Source: Hexactinellida sp. DTS-2022
Taxonomy: Eukaryota > Porifera > Hexactinellida
Assembly: GCA_028753945.1 (NCBI GenBank)
Contig: JAPNXP010000005.1
Location: 1,922,001-1,986,000, forward strand
DNA length: 64,000 bases
Direction of reading: 5' to 3'
The position numbers and the translations under genes were made by a program. A model generated the notes under the pieces. It did no database searches. It was given only the letters and a program-made list of their open reading frames with translations, and was not told the DNA's origin. Positions 41,971 through 53,949 of the stretch are shown piece by piece (position 1 is the first letter of the stretch; every line of letters starts with the position of its first letter).

Positions 41971-42291
41971 CTAGACATCTGCGGGGGTCGTATAACCAAA
42001 TCAACTCGGAACTATAACCAATCACCTCGAATCCAACCCGAAATTAACAACCCGCAACTCGCGCTGTGCAATATAATAAACGCAGGTATTACGTTGAGTA
42101 TTATATTAATTTGAAAGCTAGATGGTGATCAATTAAAATAGTAATATACTTGATTCAGTGACTTAATTCCTCTGAAAGTTATTCTCTTGCAACTTACCCG
42201 CGCTGTCCCACACCAACCCGAAAGAAAATCCGTGACAGGCACCCGCCCCGTCGGCAACCCGCATTTATTAACCCGCCCCGCGTAGAGATCT
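41971..42291. mobile_element. TIR MITE
   Basis: Ends CTAGACATCTGCGGGG and the inverted CCCCGCGTAGAGATCT (imperfect); flanking octamers AATCTACA and AATCTATT agree at 6 of 8. Interior contains inverted ACCCGC-rich words. Confidence 0.6.
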
Positions 42292-42869
42292 AATCTATTC
42301 CAGACAAATTCGCGATATACATCTTCAAAGAAGACCAGTAAGAGAATCTAAAACTCTCTCTCATCTTAAATACAAAGTTAATATTACATATATGTTTATT
42401 ATGTATTAGGTATTGTCTGTGAGGTATTGTGTATTAAAACATCAGTTGTCTTTGTATTGAAATAGTGTTAAATATTAATTTAGAGTTTTGAATGCAGTAT
42501 AAATGTTGAGCAGAATAAACGAGAACTAGGCTAAATATAATTGACAATGGCAAAGACAAATTGGAAACGCTAAACTTAATAAATCATTATCGAATTATCA
42601 CCAAATAAATGAATACATTAGCACATGTGCTTGTTCACTCGATCAATATAGAAATATATAATCTGAAGTAGATAGATGTTAAACTTTGCCAAACTATATC
42701 TCATAGGAATATTGATATTTAAAAAAATATTTTGACATAAGAAACGTCCCATAGTCACAAACATATATATTAAACCAAAACATATTTATATTGACAATTA
42801 TACGAGTCTACGAGCCAATACATTGCAATGAAGATACATACATCATATGATACATATCTATAAATGATG
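42292..42869. other. Spacer
   Basis: The 42720-42775 block is the inverted counterpart of 34690-34760 (shared word GGGACGTTTCTTATGTCAAA on one strand). Otherwise nothing seen. Confidence 0.45.
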
Positions 42870-42871
42870 TA

Positions 42872-43055
42872 CAGGTAAACCTCCCAAAGCGGCACCTCCG
42901 AGTAGCGGCAACCTCCGAGAAGCGGCACAAAATCATTCTCCCGATGGGTGCCGCTTTGGGAGTTTTACCTTACGAGCAACCTCCCAAAGCGGCAACCTCC
43001 GAGAAGCGGCACAAAATCATTCTCCCGATGGTTGCCGCTTTGGGAGGTTTACCTG
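42872..43055. mobile_element. pogo/Tigger-like MITE with internal duplication
   Basis: Ends CAGGTAAACCTCCCAAAGCG and its inverted copy, TA on both sides (42870-42871, 43056-43057). The body is two tandem copies of a unit containing CTCCGAGAAGCGGCACAAAA. Confidence 0.87.
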
Positions 43056-43172
43056 TACATCCTATTTTGTCATCCTATTTAGTACCTTCATATAGTTCCA
43101 AATAATAGATGAACTTCATAATGTGACATTTAGATTCTCATACTACTATACTAGTATACGTATAATTGTATA

Positions 43173-45061
43173 TTACGTACGTTTATGTACTAATCCTGGC
43201 AAAAATCTGACAATCCCGGAAAAATCCCGTCCCGGCATGTAAATCTTATCCTGGTCGATCACTAATATCTTCCAAACTTTATACATTACGGTAATAAAGT
43301 CTGCATTCTGTGAATTTGTAGAAAGTTGGTATCGAGATTGATGGTTATCATTCAATGCAGCAGCTGTTGATTTATCAAATACCCTTAAGGCTAAACTAAC
43401 ATTGGGTGTTTCAAATGTAGAAGGCCAACAAGCTTTAGAAGTAACCTTGGAGCTAATTTAGAAACAGAGTGTTGGTCACTTTTGTACAATGGACGAATCT
43501 CTTCAAAAACTGCTTTGTTCATAACATGAATCTTCTCAAAATCTGGAAACTGAATGTCTTACTGTAATCTATTTGATTTAGCCAGTTATTACTGATCGAT
43601 TTGATTATAATGACGAAGTCAAAAAGCAAAACAATGTCCGATTAAGTCCATAGGGTGAGGAACAATAGGCTCTAGGATTCGGTTAGGAGAGAATAACTTG
43701 AAAATGTTTTCGTTCATCGGGTAATTATCAGTACACAAAACGTGAAACAAAGAGTCCACATGTTCTACATCTTGAATAACCTCTTTGATATTAGGAAAGA
43801 GTTCAACAGCTGATGAGCTGGTACAGGGAAGTAACGAACAATATTTGACCATATTTTTGACAAACTTGACACCATGAAGGCAAAAACAATTTTTTAGGAT
43901 CAGTAGGATTCGAAGAAGATCCTAATATCTTAAACCCTCCCTTGTATGTAAAAGTTGATTTTACATGAATTTCATCCATCTGGATTACAACATTTCGCTC
44001 CCATCTTTTGAACTGAGTAGCTGATTGTTTAAGATAGTTTGTAAACTCAGCATCCAGACTAAATTTGAATACATACGTTTAACTGTCGTAGGATGCGGCG
44101 TGGATAGACAATCTAGGGATTGAAGATATTTATATCAAACTGGGGATGTGAGCTGAAATTGAGCGACAGGACAGGAGTTTCAATGGTGTATCGACTCATA
44201 TTTTTCGTTACCAGAACGTTTTCCAATTGGCATAGTATGAACTGAAGACGTAATAATACACCCTGCTGGTCACCGGAATCTTGTCTAATTGAAGGGGAGA
44301 GTAGGTCAATTGCTTTATGAATGCTTTAGGTAGATTCTCTGATGTGGTAATGGAATGTCCCAGGAGGATTAACTGGGATAGAATGGTGTTCAACTTCTTT
44401 GAGTATAATGTTAAGTTGACGAATATCATTAATCTGAGGTAAAATAAGAGAGTCGTACACCTTCATATAAACCAAAGTATGAGTGTTTCGGTAAAGGTTG
44501 ACGAGCAACGAATCGAAATCAAACAGTTACTTGTTATAGAATATTTGATTAATTTGAAGGATCTATCATCAGAGACCAAATTATCCAATGATTGGCGATA
44601 CTAAGTGCTTTTTTTGGATACTAAATCTCGTAGCGTGGTTTATTGAAAAGCTATTTGTCTTGATTGTATTGTATTATACTCTCATCTATTGTAGTATCAA
44701 TCAATTGCTGTTCTCAAAAGATCGATCAAATCTGAGATGTTTGTTTTAAGAAGACGAAGACAAATGAGATGGACAACCGGGTAGGAATCTTGGCATCGCT
44801 TCTTTGTAATTTAGGCTTAGCAGGCACTTCTAAATATGATCCATCCGGTTGAAGGATTGAAAAATTAATAAGAATTTCTTCGTCGATGAAATGTTTAGAA
44901 CATATAAACACATTCTTCAAATCTCTGACATCTACTCTACAGAGCGCTCGGAGTCAACGATTGACGAGCTCAGGTGGACCACTTGGCAACTTAAATACTG
45001 GAGTATACGGTTCTCCTGCATAATTAATCTGACATCCTTGGGCCGAACACTTGTTGGGCAT
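43173..45061 (-). pseudogene. THAP-domain P-type transposase, third copy, degenerate
   Basis: From ATG 45061: MPNKCSAQGCQINY ... PPELVNR, TGA, LRALCRVDVRDLKNVFICSK, a THAP zinc finger (C5, C10 ... C-x2-H) with a stop where the family has Trp. Later blocks: VEHVDSLFHVLCTDNYPMNE and FKLFSPNRILEP (43852-43619), and a decayed C-terminal block near 43355-43173. The DNA sequence is clearly different from copies 1 and 2, so this is a separate subfamily. Many frameshifts; no terminal repeats found. Inactive. Confidence 0.8.
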
Positions 45062-45147
45062 GGCAGCTAATGGAATGTTAATTTTTTTTAATACATAAGG
45101 AAGTAATAATATCAGTTTATTTATATCTAGTATTTACACATACCACT

Positions 45148-45282
45148 CATTGCCGGCGCCACGTGTTATGAGGTGTGGGTGTAGTGGGTGTCCACTGTAT
45201 AGTCTAGTGGGTGTCACCGCTTCATTTCCTTGAGGCAGTGGGTGTCCGGACACCCAGGACACCCCCGGTGGCGCCGGCCCTG
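45148..45282. mobile_element. hAT-like MITE
   Basis: Ends CATTGCCGGCGCCAC and inverted GTGGCGCCGGCCCTG (13 of 15). Interior repeats GTGGGTGTCC. Flanks share only CCACT, out of register. Confidence 0.75.
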
Positions 45283-46268
45283 CCACTATATTGTATAAGT
45301 TTATTAGGTATCAAATTTGACTCATTTTAGTGGTGAGAAGTTATAAACCTCTAACATACTGGATGCGAATGTGCTTCTGGTTAATTTTTGCTTTGTTAAG
45401 CTCGCAATATTTGGTAAATAATTATTTTATGAGACCTTAAGTGGAATATGCACTATGGAAGCCGCTTAATCTGGACTGCTTGGTAATATTTTCCCCTTAA
45501 CTATTTGTGGAATGTGAGTTATGCGGTTTTCACACCTTTTTCAGTATTTTAATATTGTTAAAATCTCGCCATTAGTCCTAGCTAGACGTATGAAGTGTAT
45601 TATCGTTTAATAGGAATTCATATATGGGGACTCGGTGGGTAATATTGGTTTACCACAAATATCTGTAGTGTGATTTTCACACTTCCATATATATGGTAAT
45701 ATTAATAAAACCACGGCAACAGTTAAAGTTAGGCTTATTTTAAGATATTATTGGCGGATAGGTAGTCTAATATGGTGAAGCTATTCGTTGTGGTAATTAT
45801 TTGCTATACCTCTAATGTTTAAGTTAAGTTTGGATTTGATTTCTCCTAATCTATGGTTGTTAGTTTGGAGAAAGTATTATCGAACTAAATGTTGACGGTA
45901 AAGAATAATAATGTTTAGTTTTACATTTTATTTCGTATTTACAAAATTTGCATCTAATCTTACAAGCAACACAGTAATCATTCCAAAACGTTGTGCTGCA
46001 TTCAACTGTCGTGGTAACTATGATGGGGAACCATATAGTCAAGTTGTCAGTTTTCCCACAGATAGCCTCCTTCATAGATAGTCTCGGATAGAGAAATCCT
46101 CTCGATTGTTGATGATTATGAATCTTCTAACAATGAACATATGTTAACTATGACTTCATATTCGACGAAAATACATTTTATGTATCTAATTTAAACCGAT
46201 TACGAAAATATCTATTGGTCAAGTTCCAGGACCCGAGAATGTGCACCTACAGTCCTTAATTATAGGAG
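45283..46268. other. Spacer with a dispersed repeat at its right end
   Basis: 46140-46265 (TTAACTATGACTTC ... TTAAACCGATTACGAAA) recurs at about 56490-56605. A minus ORF at 46075-45860 is not recognisable. Nothing else seen. Confidence 0.4.
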
Positions 46269-47086
46269 TCTATGATTAAAACGCAAACCTTTATATATAT
46301 ATACGTGTCAGTGCTCGACAAAATGAAATTTAGATAGTGACTGATTAAGCCACCATCTCACTTTTTCTTGTGGCTAAAGAATAATCAACGGCCGGTTTAA
46401 CAAACCACTGATGGCTTGACAAACTTCTGATGCCGTAGAACAACACTAATATTAATAACCAATAATTCAACGAACAATTTAACCTACACAACATCAAATA
46501 ATTCCACAATTAATGGTGGAAGAGTTAAGCCACCAAAGTTTAAATTTGGTGGCTTAAGAAAGATTTTTGGTGGATAACGCCACCAAACCACCTAATTTGT
46601 CGAGCACTGAATTACGTGTGTCTCTATGTATGTATATATTTGTTAGTATGTTCGAGTTGATTGAAGAAAGTGGACGGTTTCCAGATTTGACTTTTGACAT
46701 ATAGGGGTAACTCTTGGCACCCGCCAACAAGTTGAGGTTTCCACTCAAAATTTCTCACAGCTCGACAAGTTATGACGTCACTATCACATTTCGAGAACCC
46801 TGAAAATTCACTTAATCGCACATAATTCGCGCCCTCTAAGAGATAAAATCTTAAAATTTAATAGAACATTTAAATTAATGATACGGACACTTTGGTCACA
46901 CCAAATTGCCAATATGTTTACTCATTATCGCATGATGACGTAGTCACTAAAATTTCACATTGTTAAATTTCACTGTTTTAGACCTATTATCGCTTGATAA
47001 TCAATGTTCGAAGTATATAAACCACACATCAACCGCGAAGCGGTTGGAGTGTCGTTGTGTTCTACCGTGAAGCGAAGCGTTCTAGT
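46269..47086 (+). mobile_element. Helentron-like element, family A copy 4, with nested MITE
   Basis: 5' end TCTATGATTAAAACGCAAAC, split by the MITE at 46309-46609, then the family A body and the CAACCGCGAAGCGGTTG hairpin near the 3' end (17 bp, 6-bp stem), ending GAAGCGTTCTAGT. It inserted into a dispersed repeat whose uninterrupted copy is at 56490-56615. Confidence 0.75.
46309..46609. mobile_element. MITE nested in Helentron-like copy 4
   Basis: 14-bp perfect inverted ends CAGTGCTCGACAAA; flanks ATACGTGT and TTACGTGT agree at 7 of 8, with two extra A between the right end and its flank. Interior repeats a CCACCAAA word. Confidence 0.82.
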
Positions 47087-48266
47087 TAATACCATTTCCA
47101 AAGCCGTAGATAGTGCTGCGGGTGGGCGGCTGGGCGGTTACATTATTTTTAATCGAGGGCCCAAAATATTAAATAATATATCCCTATATTAACTAAGATG
47201 TAGACATTTTTGCTTTATAAACTCTACACTATTATTCTGGAACACTTGTTTATATATTTTGATTGGTTAAACTAGATCGATACAATATTTTGTTTATATA
47301 CATAGAAAATGCCTCTAATCTTTATTTGCAGTGTCGATTCATCTAGAAAAATTATTGTGGAGATACCTTATGTATACAATCAGTGGAAAAATGAAAAAGT
47401 ACATGAAACACCACATAATATAATACTAATAATGACAGATAACTAAAGTGAATTATACTAACGCCTATTTAGGCTAAAAAAACAATTCAAATGCAAAATT
47501 AAATCAAAATTAGTGGTTGGTGTTGTCCTCCCATTTATATAAATTGCTGATATATGTAAACAATTCAACAAGATAAATTAATAATTCTCGGAACGTCATT
47601 TTTTCTATGGAGGAAGGTGTCTATGTACATTGTACGTATACTCTTTGATGAAATACATTCTGCTGGCGAAATATTGAGAGGGTCAGTAGTTTCGGTGACT
47701 TTTGAAAAACAAATACCTTTCGAAAGATATCATAGCCCAATTAATCTCTGTGTATAATAACTATACGTAGGTCTTACGAGATATTCAGTAATATTGATAT
47801 AAGCGAAGTTATCAGACAAGTCAAAGTTTAATTATTTCAACTCCACACAAAGTCTACCTCAGGATGTGTGCTTGCGGAATCCCATTGTAATTCGTATTTT
47901 TTTGATAAATTGAATCGTTGGGTAATAATTCTATTCATAGATTCTAATTTTGTTAACAGCTAATTATCGCTATTTTAGATAAATTAATTAATATCACCAC
48001 AAAAAATTGGCAACGAACAGTGGCCTTACTTGAAATGTAATTGTGATGATGCAAATAATTACAATAGTGACAATTTTCGTTCAGGAGTGACATCTGAAGC
48101 GGGCGCAGGAGCTGAGACAAGATTCCAACAAACAGTGGCTAATCAATAAGGACCAAGTGGAAGTGGTCTACTGCTCTTGAACTTTCCGGTAGGCCAATTT
48201 TTGACATACAGTTAATCTAATTTATAATGTAATTGTATAAGCGATGCGTGAAGTTATTGTAATGTG
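47087..48266. other. 1.2-kb spacer, nothing recognised
   Basis: No supported ORF, repeat or RNA gene. Confidence 0.4.
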
Positions 48267-48274
48267 ACGTTCAC

Positions 48275-48613
48275 ATACCTGCCAACCTATTTGAGTCGTA
48301 TCCTTGTACGGAGCTCCAATTTCCCCCTGTACATTGGCAAAAATCCCTGTACACCCAAAAATATTTATCTCGCTCATGTAGGGAAATTTCCCTACATGAG
48401 CGAGACAGACACTATACGCTTGATTAGGAATTGTTACTTTAACAAAATGCTACATTCTGAGAGTAAATACATTTTTAGGTGTATTTGACCTAAAATCATT
48501 AATTTTGTCCCGAATTAAAATCCCTGTACAAATGTAATAATTTCCTGTACAGAACAGCAAAATGGCTAAAATCCCTGTACTGTACAGGGAATCCCTGTAC
48601 GGTTGGCAGGTAT
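48275..48613. mobile_element. TIR MITE carrying a 38-bp perfect palindrome
   Basis: 13-bp inverted ends ATACCTGCCAACC; flanks ACGTTCAC and GCGTTCAC agree at 7 of 8. The palindrome is at 48368-48405. Several TCCCTGTAC words occur along it, shared with the 2193-2401 foldback. Confidence 0.88.
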
Positions 48614-48894
48614 GCGTTCACTTACTGAAATTGATTGAGCCTTAGAGTACAGGACTATTCTAATATTTATCAAAAATATAAAAAGTTTATTTTCCTTAAC
48701 TTCAAATTCGTATAAAATAGTAAATTTCACTATTTTCCTTTGAAAGTGGATATGCAAGTACATTTCATGTTTTTCGTATTAAATTATTATGGAAATGAAT
48801 TCATTATTTTTTATCTTACCCAGATTCAACGATGCTAAAGAGTAATTATTTAGTTCGTAAATGGGTAAATCAAACAATACATATGGGTAGCAAT
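48614..48894. other. Spacer
   Basis: Nothing recognised. Confidence 0.35.
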
Positions 48895-49323
48895 CAGACC
48901 TGGGGCTGATTACTAGTGAGTGATTACGATTACATCCTTCAGAAAAAGCTTGATTATGATTACGATTACGATTACAGGAAATGTTGTAATCGATTACAAT
49001 TTCATTTTCTTTACGATGCAATGACGATCGTTTCGATTAAGCCCCGGAGTTTCATAAGCACTAAAAATAAGGCTCGGGTGCATGGAAGTAGCAACCAAGA
49101 ATTATTTGTGGGGCCGGATATATCTTTGGGGGTGCAATGAGATCAGCGAACCCTCAAACTATAACCTTATTTAAAGTTATTGCTGAAGATTTGGGGGGGC
49201 CTGGTGCCATACCTGGGGCTGATTACTAGTTGGTGATTACGATTACATCCATCAAAAAAAGCTTGATTATAATTACGATTACGATTACAGGAAAAGTTGT
49301 AATCGTAATCAGCCCCAAGCCTG
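48895..49323. mobile_element. hAT-like MITE with GATTAC repeats and duplicated left half
   Basis: Ends CAGACCTGGGGCTGATTAC and inverted GTAATCAGCCCCAAGCCTG; exact 8-bp duplication GTAGCAAT (48887-48894, 49324-49331). The left half (CTGGGGCTGATTACTAG ... GATTACGATTACGATTAC) occurs again at 49211-49290, with unrelated sequence of about 190 bp between. Confidence 0.9.
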
Positions 49324-49467
49324 GTAGCAATACACTCCCTATATTTTCCCGCACTAATTCCCATATTACAGCTCACTAGCATCGATGTTAACGTTAAATT
49401 TACACTCTCGTTGATGTTTATTTAATTATAAAATTTTGCACCTAATACACTTTCGAAATTTACGTTC

Positions 49468-49689
49468 ACTAGCGCGCTTCGCTTGCTAGGTCGCTTCGCG
49501 GCAGAATACAACCACACACCAACCGCTTCGCGGTTGCTGTGTGGTTTATATACTCCTAATATTGATTATATAGCGTAAATAGGTCTAAATAATAGAATTT
49601 AACATTGGAAACCTCAACTTGTTGGCGGGTGTCAAAAGTTACCCCTATATGCCACAAATCACATTTGGTAACCGTCCACTTTCTTCAAT
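49468..49689 (-). mobile_element. Helentron-like element, family A copy 5, deleted
   Basis: Begins CTAGCGCGCTTCGCTTGCTA, includes the CAACCGCTTCGCGGTTG hairpin and part of the body, then jumps to the GGAAACCTCAACTTGTTGG segment. About 270 bp of middle and the 5' terminus are missing. Confidence 0.78.
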
Positions 49690-50291
49690 GGTGACCTTCG
49701 TTATATAACTACTACTCCCAACATGTATTACTTAAAGGCCATTGATTATTAGCTGACATATCTTTATCTCAATAGCTGGTAATGACAGACCTGAGAAATG
49801 CATTATAATTGTATAGGAAGTTAGGAACATGATATCAAGGCATACATACCACACTTTAGAATTGTGATATATCACCATTTTATTACGTAATCGCTATTTT
49901 TCTTGGGAATTATCATGTTTTTATAGCCTGCTTTTAACATAGTTAAACGCGGTATAAATTTTCAAAATTGGAACATGAGGATGTCCATAACTAGTTGAAT
50001 GAAATATATCGAATTATGAATGGAATGTTGGCACATTCCTCGGTTGCCAGGGAAATGTATATTTCCTAAAATGAGCCATAACTTAAAAACTATCTATTTT
50101 ATGTAAACTATGCTAGTGCTGATCTATTCGCAATATGTAACTTCCTATTCATTGATACAGTAGTACATTTTCTAGGCCTAGCTTCAATATTTTTGAGATA
50201 ATGAGATTATTGCCATATAAATAATTAAGTGCTAATAATCTCATTATCTCAAAGATTATTTCATTACCAGGTTCATTTTGTACATTGACCA
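49690..50291. other. Spacer
   Basis: 50010-50060 has a weak resemblance to family E (GGAATGTTGGCACATTCC). Otherwise nothing recognised. Confidence 0.35.
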
Positions 50292-50915
50292 ACTGAACCA
50301 GGGGCGGATAAAGGGGGTGGGCAGAGTGGGCAATTGTCCCCCTCTGCTGCCCCCTTGCCTCCACACTGCCCCCCCATACGGGGGCAGGAGGGAAGCGGTA
50401 GAATAGGGGGGTGAAAGCGGTTTACTACTATTATATACAACAATAACCTGTGTGTGTCAAATATCGAAAAACTATGAGAAAGTATTGATAATAGTTACAA
50501 AGTGTATAAGACACAAGTTAACTAATTATCAGCTAGTTCAAGTAGGAATTTTATTTACAATCTCTCCAAACTTAACAAAAGTATTGTTGTTGTCAAAAAG
50601 TAGTCAACGAATATCCGTTAGAATCTAATTTTTGTCCAAACGAATATTCGTTTAGAGCAGTGGTTCTCAACCTGGGGTCCTCGAAATATTTAAGGGCCCG
50701 CCGCGGTAATACTCGATAATAGTATCATATTAATTGTACATGTTTTGGGTCGCTTAGAATATGTTTTGGAACGCAAGATATTTTTTAATACCACCAGGGT
50801 CCGTTAAATTGAAAAAGTTGAGAACGAACGAATATTCGTTTGGAAACGAACGAATATTCGTTCAATCATTTCGAACGAATAATCGATTATTCGGTATATT
50901 CGTTTCAGCCCTAAA
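50292..50915. repeat. Overlapping hAT-like repeat ends
   Basis: CAGGGGCGGATAAAGG at about 50300 and CAGTGGTTCTCAACCTGGGG at about 50657 are hAT-type left ends; a degraded right end AAAGTTGAGAACGAA lies near 50825. CGAATATTCGTTT occurs on both sides of the 50657-50825 piece, and another end reads TTCGTTTCAGCCCTA at 50901-50915. Boundaries are not resolved. Confidence 0.5.
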
Positions 50916-51285
50916 AAAACTCATACAAGTACTCATGTTATCCATCAATGGAAGACGTATCTATACAGTTTCGTAGACTTCGAGGTTGGTCATGGGGGTG
51001 CCAAAATGGCACAAACCCACTTTCACAAAATAGAGACATTTGGTAGTGGATAGACCAATGTATTACAGCGATAATTTAGATTCCGTTAACTTGAATATTA
51101 AAAAAATTATTCGCATAATTTCATGTATTAAAAATGTTCTTCCCTCAATCGCGTTAATTTTATGTATTTGAAAAATTTCTGCTCCAAATCGGGTAAATTT
51201 CCTTCGGGTTAATCTTCTATAATATGGTATTCTACATCTTAGCACAAGCGGCACTACCAAGCATTTCGTCTTGGCAAGGCAACAG

Positions 51286-51329
51286 AAAATCATGGGGGTG
51301 CCAGGCAGGCCTGGCACCCCCATGATTTT
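51286..51329. repeat. Perfect hairpin, 21-bp arms
   Basis: Arms 51286-51306 and 51309-51329 are exact inverted complements with a 2-base spacer; the core word is ATGGGGGTGCCAGGC. A hAT-type end (complement of AGTGGCGTAAACTTGGG) follows at about 51360-51376, so the hairpin probably belongs to a MITE. Confidence 0.9.
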
Positions 51330-51379
51330 CCGCCGGGGGTGCCATGCACCCCTGCATCCCCCAAGTTTACGCCACTTTA

Positions 51380-52121
51380 TCTATAGTCAATGAACATACG
51401 GACAGTTTTGGGCATATTGGAATTTACGTTTTTTGTTGTTGTTACCCCCCTCACTCTGGTCATGCCCCACCCCTGTGGAAATCGTTCCTACGCTCCTGAA
51501 CTGAACACATTAAATTTGTGTTTAGAAATAATGAGACTCAACAATTGGATATATATCAGGGTTAATAATTTTACCAATTTTTTGTAAATTTATATTGTTT
51601 TTTGGGATGTTAAACAAATTAACTAGAAAATCATCTCATTTAACATTTGTTTCTATGCACCAAAAAAAATTCCGAATTAAGAAAGGATGAATACCCTTCA
51701 GAATTCAAAATGCTGTAATTACCTTTGTTGAAAATGTTCTAAAATTAGTTAAAACCTACAGTCACTAGAAAATTTGTCCTGCCTGTGTCACAAGTGGCAC
51801 ATGGCAGGAATATGCAGGATACTTCGGAAATGTCAGCTAAAGATTGCACCAAATATGTCGTATAACGAGCTATTAACCAAACTTAAATAATTCTAAATTT
51901 CAGATTAGTTTGATAAGTTATCACACACATGAAGTTTGAAACACATTTCCGCCATGTGCCAATTGTGGCACAAATTATTGATTGGAATCATTACTTTGTT
52001 ACGTGGGTGTAAATAAGTAAGAAATTCTAATTTTGTTTCGTTATCAATCGGTTTATTCTAACTATCAGTGTTCGTTACTTTATTTCCCTGCAAATAATTG
52101 ATAGTTGAATGAATCATATCG
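51380..52121. other. Spacer with a degenerate inverted repeat
   Basis: GTCACAAGTGGCACATGGC (about 51789) and its degenerate inverted partner GCCATGTGCCAATTGTGGC (about 51951) form an imperfect inverted pair. No gene seen. Confidence 0.4.
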
Positions 52122-52624
52122 ATACTATTAATAAAACACAATGGTGGGTGGTTGTGTATTTATAATTGTTTGAATGTTCAGAGTTGATTGAAGAAACTGG
52201 ATGGTTTCGAAATTTGATTTTAAAAATATAGGGGTAACCTTTGGCCCCCAACAACAAGTTGAGGTTTCAACTAGAAATTTATCACACCTCGACAAGTTAT
52301 GAAGTCATTGTCACATTTTGACAAACATGAAAATTTACTTAATCGCACATAATTCGCGCCCTCTAAAAGATAAAATCTCAAAATTTAATAGAACATGTAC
52401 ATTAATGATGCGGACACGTTGGTCACACCAGATTGTCACTATACTTAATAATTGTCGAAATAATGACGTAATCACTAAAATGTAACATTGTTAAATTTAT
52501 ATTCGACTATTTTACTACTACTTACGCTTTATAATTAATGTTTAAAGTATGAAACCACACACCAACCGACTCGCGATTGGTGTGTGGTTGTGTTTTCCCG
52601 CGAAGCGACCTACCAGGCGAGCGC
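52122..52624 (+). mobile_element. Helentron-like element, family A copy 6
   Basis: 5' GATACTATTAATAAAACACA, family body, and 3' CGCGAAGCGACCTACCAGGC. The 3' hairpin word is degraded (CAACCGACTCGCGATTGG). Confidence 0.75.
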
Positions 52625-53580
52625 ACACAGTGTGGAACCATGGGGTAACAGGTAAAATCTTTTTGTCTTAGCCAAATGATAATTTAAATGCGTACATTCG
52701 ATTCTATAATGTTGAACGAATGGAAAAATGTTGTTGTCATTTGCCTTGGTTAAATATATCATGCCTACACAAAGTCTCAAAGTTATGCATATAATTTGAA
52801 AATTTAATTTCTGAAAAATCACAATTATATATTGTTAGCCAACGTTGATATTTTTAATTATGCTTGATTCTTAAACATTATTTGATAGATTTTAACTAGT
52901 TTTCAAACCCAACTAACAATGTGGTTATTTTTTATGAATTTTTTTCGGGCTAATTTATGAATAACTTCCTGTTTTGTGGCAAATATTCCAACTGTCCGTT
53001 CCTAGAATGCAAACAATTGCGAGCTGAATTCTTTGATAAATTGTCTATCTATCTAGGTTTACAATTTAATTATTTCAACGCCTCCCTAAATGGGCCCAAA
53101 CATATTCTCGATCTACAGTAAAAGTTGATCCAAACATCGGACTGTTTTAAATAATTTCCCATTTTGAACATTAATCTTAATTGACTAAATTTTCATCCTA
53201 GTTGTCAACGAATAATTGTTTAAAATAATATTATTTAATTTTGCTTGAATAATAACTATTGTAATCTGTTCTAGCTCTTCAAATTTGATAATATGATTGA
53301 ATTTGTTTATAATATTGACACATATGATACTTAAGTAGCTAACGACGGGAGTATCTCTATATCTGTACAAACTCTAATTTAAATTAGTCCGTATATTGTG
53401 TAATATCGACCCTGTACTGGTAAAAAATCTTTCAAAACTTAGACACATTATACAATAATTCACTTATGGAAAGCTATCAATATATGTTTATTCATACTAT
53501 ATATAGTTACTGAATTATTTTGTATTAGCCTCCTAGGTATACTAACTTTGTTCTTGTTTTCCATTAAAAATGTTAACATC
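52625..53580. other. Spacer, nothing recognised
   Basis: Short AT-rich ORFs only. Confidence 0.4.
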
Positions 53581-53581
53581 A

Positions 53582-53949
53582 GGCCGTATAAAATAAATAA
53601 TATCATCCCCGTTTATCATCCCCGTCCGCCCCAATTTTAACTACCCGTCCGGATCTATTTTATCAATATCTTATGAACCTAATCGTACAAAATATAAGCA
53701 ATAACTTGTGTAAAGTACCTACTATGTATGAATTTTTAATAAGTTCTATATTTTAGAGCATTACTTTAATTATTTGGCTTTGTCATGCTATTTTCTAATT
53801 AAATTAAAAATTTATATTTATTTTTTGGAATAGGATGATGTTATTTGCATATTAATAGAAATAAAAAATAAAAATAAAATCCCGTCCGCCGTCCCAATTT
53901 TCTCGAAAAATATGGATGATAAACAAGTAATTTATTTTATGTGGCCTAA
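53582..53949. mobile_element. Probable TIR MITE
   Basis: Left AGGCCGTATAAAATAAATAA and right inverted TTATTTTATGTGGCCT; GTTTATCATCC and GGATGATAAAC occur inside as a second inverted pair. No clear target duplication. Confidence 0.6.

Noticed and set aside
48916..49382. ORFs rich in DYDYD or NRNRN
   Set aside because: Translations of the GATTAC hexamer repeats.
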